Assembly: GCA_002007465.1 (NCBI GenBank)
Contig: LNAC01000375.1
Location: 551,303-615,302, forward strand
Source: Ailurus styani
Lineage: Eukaryota; Chordata; Mammalia; Carnivora; Ailuridae
Reading direction: 5' to 3'
DNA length: 64,000 nucleotides
Part shown: piece by piece, positions 1 through 11,259 of the stretch
How positions within the stretch are numbered: position 1 is the first letter of the stretch
Layout of the letters: each line of letters opens with the position of its first letter
Translations under genes and position numbers: made by a program
Notes under the pieces: generated by a model
Database searches by the model: none
What the model was told of the DNA's origin: nothing
Seen by the model: only the letters and a program-made list of their open reading frames with translations

Positions 1-38
<38 letters not shown>
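1..38. repeat. (TA)n microsatellite
   Basis: The window opens inside an uninterrupted TA dinucleotide run of 38 bases. It continues past the left edge, so its full length is unknown. It abuts the tail side of a minus-strand SINE. Confidence 0.95.
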
Positions 39-39
<1 letters not shown>

Positions 40-228
40 TTAAGATTTTATTTATTTATTTGACAGATAGAGAGAGATCACAAGTAGGCAGAGAGGCAGG
101 CAGAGAGAGAGAAGGAAGCAAGCTCCCCACCAAGCAGGGAGCCTAATGCGGGCCTCAATCCCAGGACCCTGAGATCATGACCTGAGCCGAAGGCAGAGGG
201 TTTAACCCACTGAGCCACCCAGGTGCAC
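39..228 (-). mobile_element. Can-SINE (SINEC), minus strand
   Basis: Read on the minus strand this is a complete carnivore tRNA-derived SINE. It has the head GTGCACCTGGGTGGCTCAGT, the segment TCATGATCTCAGGGTCCTGG, a CT-rich 3' half, and the tail AAATAAATAAATAAAATCTT. The tail end touches the TA repeat at the window edge, so no target duplication can be confirmed. Confidence 0.93.
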
Positions 229-979
229 AACAAAAGTATATTTTTATTCCATTATAGGAAATTATAAAAGCAAAAGAACAGATAGAACAGTTAACATCCC
301 AACTGTTCTTTCTGTTTCTGACTTTGATGGCAAGATTGTTTTATTTAAAAGTTAAGAAATTTCTTTGTAATTATTTTAGTTATTATTTTTATTGATAAAA
401 AATAATAGAGGTCAGATTAATTGTATTATTATGAACATGTAAGATTGGCTTTAAGTTTAACTACAAAAGTCAAATATGAAGCAAGACTAATACTGCCTTT
501 TTAGGTGATAAAATTTGATTAGACAATTATATAAAAATGTTTCAATATATGGTGTATAAAAATAAAATTAAGAAATAGTATTTATTTCACATGATTACAT
601 GATGAATATATACTCAGTGTGAAAATTCATAGAATACAGGCATTTCCACTGAAGAAAAATCATCCTTAACTTATCACATCAAGATTACCAATGTGGATAA
701 TGTGTTGTGACCAGTTAGTTTATGGGACATTTAATCCTTAACAAAGTGTAAATTGGGTTTTCTCAGGTCAGTGTTCAACCGAACAAGAACATAGGATACA
801 GGATTCACCACACACAGTTATAAACTACTATTAACTTCATTAGTTCTCTTTATAAAAATCCATCAGAAGCCATATGACTACCTTCAGCCTTAATTAGCAT
901 CGTATTCTGACCAAATCTCAAAAGAATAAAAAATAAATTTCTAGAAGTACTCATTCTTGCCTAACAGAACCTGTGTGTT
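229..979. other. Unassigned AT-rich DNA
   Basis: I see no gene, RNA or repeat family that I recognise in this stretch. It is AT-rich, with stop codons in all frames. Confidence 0.6.
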
Positions 980-991
980 AAAAATTCTTTG

Positions 992-1186
992 GTTTGGAGT
1001 GCCTGGGTGGCTCGATTGGTTAAGCCTTTGCCTTCAGCTCAGGTCATGATCCTAGGACCCCTGGGATGGAGTCCCATGTCCAGCTCCCTGCTCAGCGGGG
1101 AGCCTGTTTCTACCTCTCCCTCTACCGCTCCCCCTGCTTATGTGCGCTCTCTCCTTTCTCTCTCAAATAAATAAATAAATCTTTAC
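992..1186 (+). mobile_element. Can-SINE (SINEC), plus strand
   Basis: A complete SINE with the head GTGCCTGGGTGGCTC, a tRNA-like A box, a CTCAGGTCATGATC core, a CT-rich 3' half and an AAATAAATAAATAAATC tail. It is flanked by a 12-bp duplication, AAAAATTCTTTG (980-991 and 1187-1198). The 61-codon frame through it is SINE sequence, not a gene. Confidence 0.95.
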
Positions 1187-1198
1187 AAAAATTCTTTG

Positions 1199-2774
1199 AT
1201 TTATGCCTCAGTGAACCATTTAAGCTATTGATTTATTTTAATGAGTTGGAGATCCCTGTCAATATGATAGAAACAATAAAAGCTATAGCTTTAATTAATG
1301 TATACATGTTTGTCATGAAAACATATTATGCCAAAATACAACAAAGACTAGAAATTTAGAAATTTAAATTTAGATATTTTTGTAATGGGCAAAAGAGTCT
1401 GAGTGTAAGAGACCTGGAAGAGTGGTTATGAGTAGGGTGGGTGTGACTCATCTAAAGAGCCATACCAGTCAACTCAAACCGATGGCTGCCTTGTGGCAAA
1501 GCAGGTCTAGTATTGATATTGCCAGATACTCTCATTTTTCAAGAGAGATGGAAAATCTGGATCTTTAAATGAAATCTGCTTTTATATTTTGACCAAAAAA
1601 CAAACATACTAGTGTGTACTTGGGCAGGCTTCCTCCAAGGCACCTGGTAGGACCATCTAGTTTAATGAACTTTCTACCATTGAGAAAATGTTAACCAACA
1701 TTACAATGCTTGTAAGTGAAATTTTAGAATATAGTATTACAACCTACATTTGGAATTTATATGTCCAAAATTGTTTTATGGCATCTTTCCTCCTACAAAT
1801 AACAATAAAAAAATGTACTTGCAGACTAGATTAAGCCCTTCATTATTTTTAGACTTTCTTAGTCCTAAACTTCCAAACTCCTAAATTTCCTTTGAGACCT
1901 CTTTTTCTTGAGTCGTAAAAGAAATACCATCATCTGTTTCCTACTGAGGTCATAAAAGAGAGGTTTTTAATAGTGTAAGAAATTTTTTCCTAAACACTTC
2001 AGGGTGCTCCACTATTTATATTCTTGGATATAGATCTTCTAGATATAGAAATTCAGAGAGAGAAAGGAGGAAGAGAGTTTGTTTTTGTTTTTGTTTTACC
2101 CACAAACTAGTGGTATTTTTCTTTTAAAACTTAGTGTTTCCACCAAGATGAATTCCATCCAAACATTACATTGTAGCCAAATGTGCCTTGAAAATTTATT
2201 GCCCTTATTTATGGTTTATGTGGATAGAGAAGAACTTTTCCTTGTGAATAAGAGTTGAAAGGTGGCCACCAGAGGATGTCCTTATGCATTTTCCAGGGTC
2301 TGATAAATGATTCACTAGTGGAACTATGCTGGACTGAAATAGGGTTTTCTTAAAACTTTTCTCCTACCTGGTGTCTGGCTAGTTGAGGGGTAGTATTTGC
2401 TTCAGTTGTTCTTAGTCAGGTGGAATTTCTTCTCTTTCCAAATATGGGGCTTAGAAATGTATACTTTGCTTCATGAGCTCTTTTTGTCCTTTATATTAGG
2501 GAACTGCATATCCCACTGAGCCATACTGTGTTATCTTTGAACACAAGTGGAGGTAAAGCCATTCATGTTTGACAGAATGGACAACATATAATTCTGGAGT
2601 CTTGTAAGGCACAAGGGTTGATTCTTCTAGTCAGTGCAGCTTATGCCTGAAAAGACTTGGAGCAACTGGGTATGAAGGGTGGTGGCAATATACAGATATC
2701 TCCCATATATTTCCTAGCAACCCAAACTCTTGTGTACCAGAACGAAGAATATGTGTGTCAAAAATTTTGAGCGA
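1199..2774. other. Unassigned DNA
   Basis: No gene, RNA or repeat family recognised. Short TTTTTG runs occur near 2080-2100. Parts may be old, diverged repeat that reading alone cannot place. Confidence 0.55.
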
Positions 2775-2784
2775 CAGTATTTCT

Positions 2785-2993
2785 TTAAAAAAAAAAAGAT
2801 TTTAGTCAACAGAGAGAACCAGAGAACACAAGCAGGGGGAGCAGCAGAGGGAGAGGCAGAGGCAGCCTCCCTTCTGAGCAGGGGTCCCCATGCAGAGTTT
2901 GATCCCAGGACTCGGGAACCATGACCTGAGCTGAAGGTAGATGCTTAAAGCAGACATTTTACTGGACCAAGCCACCCAGGTGCCCCTGAATTG
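2785..2993 (-). mobile_element. Can-SINE, minus strand
   Basis: The minus-strand head GGCACCTGGGTGGC and the AATCTTTTTT-type tail side are both present, and the interior is diverged. A 10-bp target duplication CAGTATTTCT flanks it (2775-2784 and 2994-3003). The 64-codon frame here is SINE-derived. Confidence 0.9.
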
Positions 2994-3003
2994 CAGTATT
3001 TCT

Positions 3004-4509
3004 GACTGCAGTAGTTACCAGAAGCCCTACAATGCCTGTGTAAACTATTGACTATTTTCTTTATACTCCAGTAAAGTTATAATTTTTTAAAAATTAAAAT
3101 TAAAAAAGTTATAAGTATTTTAAGAGAAAACAATGTGGAGTATTATAAAGGAGTGATAGTTTGGTACCATCTTTATACAGAACCTAAACTGTTATATTTC
3201 AAATTCCATAGGATGACATTTTTTCTAAGAGAAATTACACTTAAACATAGTGATATAAACAAAAATTTAAAATAACCAACACACATTGGGAGAGAATATA
3301 CATAGCTGAAGTTCATAAAAACCATAATGATTATAGTATAGCTTGAAAAAATTTCAGCTTTCCTCTCACTAAGTGATTATGAAGGAGAAAATTGCTATAA
3401 TTTGTATGCTATGGACTCCCCGCCGGTCCTTGCTGACTCAGTGACTGACTAATAAGTAGACTAATTTAAGTGTAATATCTCTTCTGTTCATCCTTTATTA
3501 GTGGTGTGAAAGAGCACTGAAAAGGCCAAAAGTCAGGCAACAAGAGAGAGAAAAAATATCTTGATAATCTACTAAATTGGAGAACTCTGAAGATTTGAGA
3601 AACATTTTCAAGTTACCTCATTCTGAAAGAAAGCAACTCCTAGAGTTTAGGTTTTAACCTAACTAATAATCTAAATGGTTATATCCATGGCCAATTAAGT
3701 AACGAAATCTGGGCAAACAAAAGAACTATCCCATTGCAGCACACATTTCTTCACTATTTATTTACTTAGAACTCCAGAGAAATAATATTGCAACAGTGTA
3801 CATGGAGGTATTACAAATCTATTGGTAGACTAAATAATTGTTAAATTATCATCATTTCTAAATGTGTCATGATATATAGATGGAGATCAAAATATACTTT
3901 GTAAATTTGTAGAAAAAGAAAAAGTTTTATAGGAATTTTGTATATGTGTAATTTCATAGGAAATGATTTTAATTTCCTCTTTGAAAAAAAGCAAGTTGTG
4001 AAATATTAAATAAAATGACAAAGACAATTTTAAATCTGGCAATGTGAAAAAAGAAATTGTTCCTAAGGCTTTTTAGTCTAAAGATGGAAATCAGACTTGT
4101 TTACACCTCTTCGATGTGAAATTCTAATGAGTAATGACAACAGCTTCTAGGCAGATGACTCAAGTCTGTTAAGGATGCTTGTGTCATACAGATAAAAAGG
4201 AAAGAGGACAACCATAATTAGGAAGGCCATTCTGATCACTGGTTTGAAGATCAGCAGTACTTATTCATTGGTCTTGGGATCAATGATTCCAAGACAAGTT
4301 GACTACTGACACTACATGTGTTGTCAGACTAATTGGAGAAATTGGCACTGATGCAGTAAATGGAATTGAACTAGAACAGCTTTAAAATGTCAACACTTCT
4401 GTAAAAGAGGGTTTGGGTTAAAAGAAGAAAAAAAGAGTACCTCACATTAGATAAATCAGAAATATAACAATTCTATGGATGATACACTGCACATTACAGT
4501 AATACAGAT
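3004..4509. other. Unassigned AT-rich DNA
   Basis: No gene or known repeat recognised. The segment at 4276-4385 resembles 7552-7665 (see the paired-repeat entries). Confidence 0.5.
4276..4385 (+). repeat. Copy A of an unidentified dispersed repeat
   Basis: The first 51 bases match 7552-7602 at 43 positions. They share GGATCAATGATT and ACTACATGTGTTGTCAG. Similarity continues more weakly for about 55 bases. The match is too long and ordered to be chance, but I cannot assign a family. It could be an ancient transposon fragment or a local duplication. Confidence 0.6.
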
Positions 4510-4600
4510 GAATGAGCAGTATACAGGCTGGAGGATCTTGGTTATGTCACTTAACTTTTCTGAGATTACTGTCTCACCTATAAAAAGGAGAAAGAGTATT
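4510..4600 (+). mobile_element. MIR fragment
   Basis: Contains a decayed form of the MIR core (GTGACCTTGGGCAAGTCACTT type), here CTTGGTTATGTCACTTAACTT, followed by TCTGAG and a CCTATAAAAAGG stretch. This matches the ancient tRNA-derived MIR SINE in the plus orientation. Confidence 0.65.
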
Positions 4601-4964
4601 TTTCTCCCCAATTTAGAATGAGACTCATTTTCTTGAGGATTATCAAAAGTATAAATTGCTCTTCAAATGAGATTTTTTTTATAGGTGACTTAGACTTTTT
4701 GCCTATGCGGTGTTATATGAGACTTTCTGACTTCACATTGAAAGATTTTCTTAACTCTTTTATAGAAAAAAATTCCCATGTGTACTTTTGGATTTGTGAC
4801 TAATTTTTCAGAAGTTTAATACTATGTTTCTAGGGGCCTTATTAAATAAAGTTTGCGAAATGTAGAGATATATATAAAGGGTTTCTCTATTTCAGGACTT
4901 CTCAGAGTCTTCATACACTAATGTGTTTTGTGTCTTTCCAAGGGTTTCTGGAGAAAAGAATCTG
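4601..4964. other. Unassigned AT-rich DNA
   Basis: No recognisable feature. A 61-codon frame at 4618-4803 has no family resemblance I can see. Confidence 0.5.
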
Positions 4965-5342
4965 TTAGATCTCAAATATGTTTGAACACAGAATCTTTTA
5001 TTCACTCTATTGATTGTTTCCTTTTCATGCAGAGATTTTTAAAGTCCTCCCTCATGTCTATTTTTACTTTAGTTGCTTGTGTTTTTGGTGTCTATGCAAG
5101 AAATTATTTCCTTGACTAATGTCATGAAGCTTTCCCCTATGTCTTCTGTGAGTTTTTCAGTTTGGTGTCTTACAATCTATTTTAAGTTGATATTTGTTTA
5201 TAGTATAACATGAAGATACAATTTCATTCTTTCACATGTGAATATCCATTTTCACCAAAAGCATTTTTTTAAGAGACTATCCTTTCCCCATTGTTTATTT
5301 TGACACACTTGTTGAAGATTAGTTGACAGTATGAATGTGGGT
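4965..5342 (-). mobile_element. Inverted 5' part of an L1 (ORF2 region)
   Basis: The minus strand matches the L1 ORF2 C-terminal region: TCAACTAATCTT, then AATGGGGAAAGGATAGTCTC, GGATATTCACATGTGAAAGA, ATAGGGGAAAGCTTCATGAC and GGAAACAATCAATAGAGTG, in L1 order. It lies directly against a plus-strand L1 3' segment. That geometry is expected for the inverted 5' part of one insertion. Confidence 0.8.
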
Positions 5343-5465
5343 TTACTTCAAAAAACAAAAGATAACAAGGATTGGTGAGGATGGGAAGAAATTGAAACCT
5401 TTGTATACCGTAGGTGGAAATGCTAAGTGATGCAGCTGCTATGGAAAACACTATGGAAGTTTCTC

Positions 5466-5490
5466 AAAAAAAAAAAAAAAAAAAAAAAAA
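5466..5490. repeat. Poly(A) run
   Basis: Twenty-five consecutive A within the L1 3' UTR, followed by GA/A-rich sequence. It is likely an expansion of the A-rich TCAAAAAATTAAAAATAG site of the element. Confidence 0.9.
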
Positions 5491-5718
5491 GAGAAGAAGA
5501 AAAAAGAAATAGGGCTACTATATGATCCAGCAATTCCACTTCTGGGTATATATCCAAAATAATTGAAATCAGGAACTCAAAGGGATATCTGCATTTCCAT
5601 GTTCACTGCAGCATTATTCACAATAACCAAGATATCAAAACAACCTACATGTTGTCCCTAAATAAATGAATGGATATAAAAATGCAGTATATACATATAA
5701 TGGAATCTTATTCAGTCT

Positions 5719-5744
5719 ATTTCTTTTTCCTTTCCTTTTTTTTT

Positions 5745-5798
<54 letters not shown>

Positions 5799-5992
5799 AG
5801 CACTCACACACACGTACACGCGGGGGTGGGGGAGGTGCAGAGGCAGAGGGAGACAGAGAATCAATCCCACGTAGGCTCCATACCATTTCCTATTTTGGAG
5901 CCCAACCCAGGGCTTGATCTATGTTTCTGAGATCATGACCTGAGCTGAAATCAAGAGTCAGTACCTTAAACGACTGAGCTACCCAGGTGTCT
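5719..5992 (-). mobile_element. Older-type Can-SINE, minus strand, inside L1
   Basis: The minus strand shows ACACCTGGGTAGCTCAGTCG, TACTGACTCTTGATTTCAGC and TCAGGTCATGATCTCAG, the older SINEC form. A 12-bp duplication, CTTATTC(A/T)GTCT, flanks it (5707-5718 and 5993-6004). Its tail has expanded into a (GA)n tract at 5748-5795. It splits the host L1, so it is younger than that L1. Confidence 0.9.
5748..5795. repeat. (GA)n microsatellite
   Basis: A nearly pure GA dinucleotide tract with one GAAAG interruption, arising in the CT-rich 3' part of the SINE. It generates spurious long frames on both strands. Confidence 0.93.
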
Positions 5993-6390
5993 CTTATTCT
6001 GTCTTTTAAAAGGAGAAAATTCTGCCATGGGTGACAACATGAATGAACCTGGAGAACATTATGCTAAGTGAAATAAACCAGTTACAGAAGAAAAATGCAG
6101 CATGATTCCATTTATATGACATATCTAAAATAGTCAAACTCATAGAAACAGAGAGTAGAATGGTGGCTTTAGGAGCTAGGGGGAGGAGGAAATACGGAGT
6201 TGCTGTTCAATGGGCATAACTTATCATTTATATAAATAAGGTGGATAGATTCTAGAGATTTCCTGCCCAACATTGTGTGTATAGTTCACAATACATTTGT
6301 TTTTTTGTTTTGTTTTGTGTATTTAAAATTCGTTGAGAGTAAATTTTATGTTAAGTGTTCTTTCCACAATAAAATTGTTACCATGTCTGT

Positions 6391-6682
6391 TAATTTTTAT
6401 AAACAAGACTAAGTTTGCCTCAATTTTTCCTACTAGATACATAGCTTTAACAACACTCAAGCCAATGAGACAGTCTCAACACCAACACCATGACCGACGT
6501 TGCCTTCCTTAGGGAATACTTTCTACCCTAGAATCCTCAAGTTTAACTTCTTCAGGGCCTGGTTTCTGCCAGACGATGAATTAACCCATGTGTAATGAGT
6601 TCATGTGCTTTTCTTTCTGAATCAAATAGGTACTGTATCATTATTGTTTGGGGAGTGTCTTATTCAAAATGGTGCTAGTGGT
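6391..6682. other. Unassigned DNA
   Basis: No recognisable feature. Confidence 0.5.
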
Positions 6683-6698
6683 AAAAATTCTAGGAATA

Positions 6699-6890
6699 GG
6701 GCGCCTGGGTGGCTCAGTGGGTTAAAGCCTCTGCTTTCGGCTCAGGTCATGATCTCAGGGTCCTGGGATCGAGGCCCGCATCGGGCTCTCTGCTCAGCAG
6801 AGAGCCTGCTTCCCCCTCTCTCTCTGCCTGCCTCTCTGCCTCCTTGTGATCTCTCTCCCGCTGTGAAATAAATAAATAAAATCTTTAAAA
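6699..6890 (+). mobile_element. Young Can-SINE, plus strand
   Basis: A full-length element with an intact A box (TGGCTCAGTGG) and a B-box-like GGGATCGAGGCCC. A perfect 16-bp duplication, AAAAATTCTAGGAATA, flanks it (6683-6698 and 6891-6906). Its 3' end carries CTCCCGCTGTGAAATAAATA, a variant shared with the element at 42526. The low divergence and perfect duplication mark it as one of the youngest elements here. Confidence 0.97.
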
Positions 6891-7106
6891 AAAAATTCTA
6901 GGAATATAGATTAATTTTGAGGACATGAAGTTTCTTTTGTCATCTCTAATTCAACAGTGATTCAAGTCAGTAAATACTATATTTCAGATGTTAGTAATAT
7001 AGAGGAAAATAATACCAATTCTAAGAGTATCTGTCTGCTGGGTGAGGTACAGATGAAACAGAAAATGAAGAGACTTAAGAGTCAGTTTTTATCAAAAAGC
7101 TTATTA

Positions 7107-7198
7107 CTGTGATTATTTATATTATTTATATTACATTATATTCTTATATTATTAGTATATATTATTATACATTATTATATTATTTATATATTTGACTA
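7107..7198. repeat. AT-rich low-complexity tract
   Basis: Irregular repeats of ATTATTTAT and TATATTATTA with almost no G or C. Confidence 0.85.
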
Positions 7199-7551
7199 AT
7201 GCAATATTTCATTGTAAATTAAAAATTATTTGGCAAATGTTTTTTTCTTACCAAATTAAAATATTACAATCTGAGATTTGAAATGGACACTAAGGCTTGC
7301 TAGTGAAACTACTTTTCTCTTAAAACAAGAATCTATTTTACATCATATGACTGAAAGTCATTATGTATGTTGCCTTTGCTTAAATATTACTAATAATAAG
7401 CCAATTGTTAGGTAATTGTTCAGTACATGGAGAAAAACATCTATCTCCTCGATTTACCTAAACATTTATTCTACTTTTGCATGCTGGAGTGAAAAGAGAA
7501 GCCTACTTCTTTCACATGACAGCCCTTCAAATCCATCTACACTCCGATGTT

Positions 7552-7665
7552 TGGATCAATGATTCTAAGACAACTTGAACAGCAAGACTACATGTGTTGT
7601 CAGGTAATCAGCGAAACAGCTATTAGTGCATTGCATGCTAATAAACTTGAGCAATGTATGAAAAT
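7552..7665 (+). repeat. Copy B of an unidentified dispersed repeat
   Basis: Diverged partner of 4276-4385, in the same orientation and 3.28 kb away. Copy B has an open frame of 60 codons (7547-7729), whereas the matching stretch of copy A has stops. I do not recognise the peptide. Confidence 0.6.
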
Positions 7666-8968
7666 TAAGACTGAGAGGATGTCTCTCCCTCATTCAAACT
7701 GTTCTCTTCTTTTTCCTAAACAATTCTAATTCCAATAATCTTTACTTATATGACACAGCTGACAGTCCTCTCATCATTCTTTATTACCTTCCTGACTCCA
7801 GTATTTAGTACAACTTTCAGTAATCTTATTAAAGTGTACTACTTATACACACAGGTGCGGTCAGTACTAGACAAACAAGAATGATCCAGATTGCCTCCTT
7901 CAATGTCATATAAGTTTTATTATCTTGTAATGAGAAGACAACTAAGATAACTTTTTTACATAAACTACTTACCTACCTGGTTAAAGTGTTTTGAAATTAG
8001 TCAGCTCACTCTTTCATCTTGGATGGAAGATATTATTTTCAGGTTTATACATATAATTTTATTGTTCATTTGATATTAGTTTTCTATTTGATAAAGATGT
8101 TGTTAGTACAAATTATTTCATTTAATCCTTTGGCTAATATTGCCAACTCAATCTCAACCACAAATTTTAATCATGTTTTCTGTGTTATTATCTAAGTTAA
8201 ACACATAGTAAATATTATATGGACTTTGACTCTTCTCTTGTATTTTACTAGATACTATCTCTAGTATCTTTCCTCTAGTTGACTTCACTACAATAATCAA
8301 ATTTTAAAAAATATAATCACACAGATAGATATAATTCCACCTTTTGGTCATCAGGATTTTGTTATTCAATCATTCCCTTGAAGGTACTATGAGAAATTGT
8401 GTCTAGTGACTTATTGAAATCAAGATACAATAAAACTACGTCATTTTCCTTAAATCTGTGAAACATGAAACTAACCTGCCCTAAGGCAGAAAGAAAAGCA
8501 ATAAAGGATAAAAATACTCAGGGCTTAAAAAAAAAGACAAAAACATGTATGTTGGCATAAATTAATTTCTTCATATTTGTCTCTGGTCCTTACCCTCACC
8601 TTGTTATTTTACATACCTTATTCTATCGTGGTTCCTAATTCTTGGCTTTATTAACCTCTTCTGATTTCTTTCATCATTTTACCCCCAATATTATCCCATT
8701 TCATTTTCTTCCTACTTCTGGTTCTCCAATATGCAAACAAATTTAGTTCTTAGTTTTTTTTTCTATGATGGCCTTCTAGTAAAATACTATCTTTACACTG
8801 ACTTCAGCTACAAAATTATACTCCACTATTTGATTCTGATAACCTTTTCCCAAAATTTTTCTTGTTGAATTTCTTGTGTACTTTCATGGTTATGATTACA
8901 CGGTATATTTAAATTTATATTTTGATATAATTTAAAAGTGCCCTTAAAATACATAAACTAGTACATCA

Positions 8969-9186
8969 GAATTTTAAAAATTTATTTATTATTTGAGAGA
9001 GAGAGAACAGAAGGTGGGGCAGAGGGAGAGGGGAAGAACAAATCTCAAGCAGACTCCCTACTGAGCATGAAGTCCAACACAGGGAGTCTATCTTATGACC
9101 TTGAGATCACGACCTGAGCCAAAATCAATAGCTGGATGCTTAATCAACTGTTGGATGCTTAATCAACTGAGCCACCCAGGTGCTCT
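8969..9186 (-). mobile_element. Older Can-SINE with internal duplication
   Basis: The minus strand begins AGAGCACCTGGGTGGCTCAG and ends in an AATAAATAAATTTTT-type tail. Inside, TGGATGCTTAATCAACTG occurs twice in tandem (9133-9150 and 9152-9169), lengthening the head. Flanking duplications are short (about AGAATTTT) and uncertain. Confidence 0.88.
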
Positions 9187-9307
9187 ACAAAAGAATTTTT
9201 GATGATTTAGGCAGCAAAATCATACAGGTATCTTCTGGTTAGAGTTATTATTTGTAGTTAATGTGATCTCAACCTTTATTTGCATCGCTTATTAAGAAAT
9301 TCCAGCC

Positions 9308-9503
9308 CAGGGACACCTGGGTGGCTCAGTCGGTTAAGTGGCTGCCATTGGTCAGGTCATGATCCCAGGGTCCTGGGACTGAGTCCCGCGTTGGGCTCCT
9401 TGCTCAGTGGGGTCTTGCTTCTCTCTCTTCCTCTGCCTGGCACTCTGCCTGCCTGTGCTCTCTCTCTCTGACAAATAAATAAATAAAATCTTAAGAAAAA
9501 AAA
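9308..9503 (+). mobile_element. Can-SINE, plus strand
   Basis: Head ACACCTGGGTGGCTCAGTCG, core GGTCAGGTCATGATCCCAGG and tail ACAAATAAATAAATAAAATC. It is flanked by a 14-bp duplication with one mismatch, AAGAAATTC(C/T)AGCC (9294-9307 and 9504-9517). Confidence 0.95.
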
Positions 9504-9517
9504 AAGAAATTCTAGCC

Positions 9518-9845
9518 TGACTTCTATCAACTCTTGGCAAACTCACCTATTTAATGTCAATATTTTTTTTTTTAGGAATTTTGAGAGTTTGATTTGAGAA
9601 GGAGTGGAGTCTAAATGACTTTTGTATGTGAATTCTTTTGGAGTCAATATGTCTTATATGATACACTTCTGCTTATTTCCACAGACTAAGCCATAATAAA
9701 AGAGTTGTTTAGTTAATAGTCTTTTCTAAATTAAGGTATTAAGGAATATATATAACTTAAGCCAGTGAGTCTACTCCCACAGGCATTTGTGAGTAATATT
9801 CGGTAACAAAGATAGGGGGAAATTATTTTGGAACTCATTAAAAAT
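9518..9845. other. Unassigned DNA between two SINEs
   Basis: No recognisable feature. Confidence 0.5.
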
Positions 9846-9854
9846 AATGGTTCT

Positions 9855-10046
9855 TGAGGCGCCTGGGTGGCTCAGTGGGTTAAGCCTGTGCTTTTGGCCC
9901 AGGTCATGATCTCAGGGTCCTGGGATCGAGCCCTGCATCAGGCTCTCTGCTCAGCGGGGAGCCTGCTTCCTCCTCTCTCTGCCTGCCTCTCTGCCTACTT
10001 GTAATCTCTCTCTCTCTGTCAAATAAATAAAAAATCTAAAAAAAAA
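9855..10046 (+). mobile_element. Can-SINE, plus strand
   Basis: A complete element of the young type, GGCGCCTGGGTGGCTCAGTG through TCTCTCTGTCAAATAAATAA. A 9-bp duplication AATGGTTCT flanks it (9846-9854 and 10047-10055). Confidence 0.95.
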
Positions 10047-10055
10047 AATGGTTCT

Positions 10056-11044
10056 AAAAAAGTTATGTTAATCAGAATAATCCATGATGAATGCTTAAAA
10101 CAAATTACTAGACCCCTCAAATAAAACTTATTAAAAGAAAATCTCAGGAAATAAGAACAGTGAATCACCCAAATGATATCTGATTATTGTTCAAAATTTG
10201 TTCAAATGATACAAATTTTTTGTTCACTATATAAAAAGCAATCTGCATAAAGAAGTTAGAGTTGAATATACATATGCTGATATACAGAGAACTAGAAAGA
10301 GGACAAACACTGTGGTGGAGAACTCCAGTTACAATTTAAATTGAAGTTAGGATATACTCTATAGTCCCAAATGAACATTTTGAAGATATTTTGGAGATTG
10401 AAATAAGAAATATGAAAATTGGTTACTTGTATAGCTAAGTTTAATTTAGTGGAGGGATAAAGAGATTTGTTACAGGGATATTTATAGGAGCTGCTTCAAT
10501 TAATTTATGAAATGGATAATGTAGCTGCTAAACAATAAGACATGATCATTTTAAAGAAAGGAATAGACATGAATCACAACAAGGAGTTTTGAAAGTTGGG
10601 AACTTGAGAATGTTACATTCTGTGTTGGCCTACTTGTTCCACTATACTACTGAAAAATTTCAATGATATGCTGAATACTTTCTGTAACAAGGGGCTTATT
10701 ACCTTCTGAAGAGAATCAGATTAGGGGCAAGTCTAATTTTTAGAAAATAATTTAATATTCCATTTGCTCTGTTTCTCTTTAGACTTCACATATATTTTTT
10801 TTTACATTAGTATTCTGCAGAGTATATTACTTTAAAGAATCACCTCTTTTATGTTACTTTTGGGAAAAGTTCCGAGAGTAGAAAATTTGATACATGCCAC
10901 AAATCTTAACTCCTCGTACCTTAGGTTTTTCTCATTCTGATAATAGTTTCCACATTGTGTATAACAATTAGACTCAATCTCCATCCTATAAGCATTGATA
11001 ATATTCTCTGCAGGAATGTGGCTGGGTGTTTCTCTTGTTAGTTA
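10056..11044. other. Unassigned AT-rich DNA
   Basis: No gene or familiar repeat seen. Confidence 0.5.
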
Positions 11045-11052
11045 CATATTCT

Positions 11053-11247
11053 TCTTCTTTTTTTAAGGTTTATTTATTTATTGAAAGAGAGAGCATGAGC
11101 AGGAGTTGGGTCAGAGGGAAAGAGTCTCAGGTGGACTCTCCACTCAACACCAAGCCCCACGTGGAACTGGAACTCACAACCCTGAGGTCATGACCTGAAC
11201 CCAAATCAAGAGTCTAATGCTTAACTGACTGAGCCATCGAGGTGCCC
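11053..11247 (-). mobile_element. Older Can-SINE, minus strand
   Basis: The minus strand reads GGCACCTCGATGGCTCAGTC, then TTAAGCATTAGACTCTTGAT, the older SINEC form. An 8-bp duplication CATATTCT flanks it (11045-11052 and 11248-11255). A second minus-strand SINE follows within a few bases. Confidence 0.9.
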
Positions 11248-11259
11248 CATATTCTATAT

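Larger units (their letters stand above)
5343..6390 (+). mobile_element. L1M 3' UTR, plus strand, interrupted by a SINE
   Basis: In order it carries the known mammalian L1M 3' landmarks: GGTGAGGATGGG, TGATCCAGCAATTCCACTTC, CATTATTCACAATAACCAAG, AATGGAATCTTATTCAG, GAACATTATGCTAAGTGAAA and GTAGAATGGTGGCTTTAGG, ending in a CACAATAAAATTG tail. A 25-base A run (5466-5490) has expanded at a normally A-rich site. A Can-SINE (5719-5992) is inserted within it. Confidence 0.85.
6907..8968. other. Unassigned AT-rich DNA
   Basis: No gene recognised. It includes a TTATATTA-rich tract at 7107-7198 and copy B of an unidentified repeat at 7552-7665. The rest is unassigned. Confidence 0.5.

Noticed and set aside
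989..1174. Frames of 60-107 codons inside SINEs (also 6605, 9280, 15323, 31107, 48091, 55699, 57359)
   Set aside because: They are translations of the Can-SINE body and recur with nearly the same peptide (GWLS, SAQVMI, SGS) at each copy. None is a gene.
6699..6890. tRNA gene candidates from A-box and B-box-like motifs in this and similar elements
   Set aside because: The motifs belong to the tRNA-derived SINE head. There is no cloverleaf, anticodon stem or normal tRNA 3' end.
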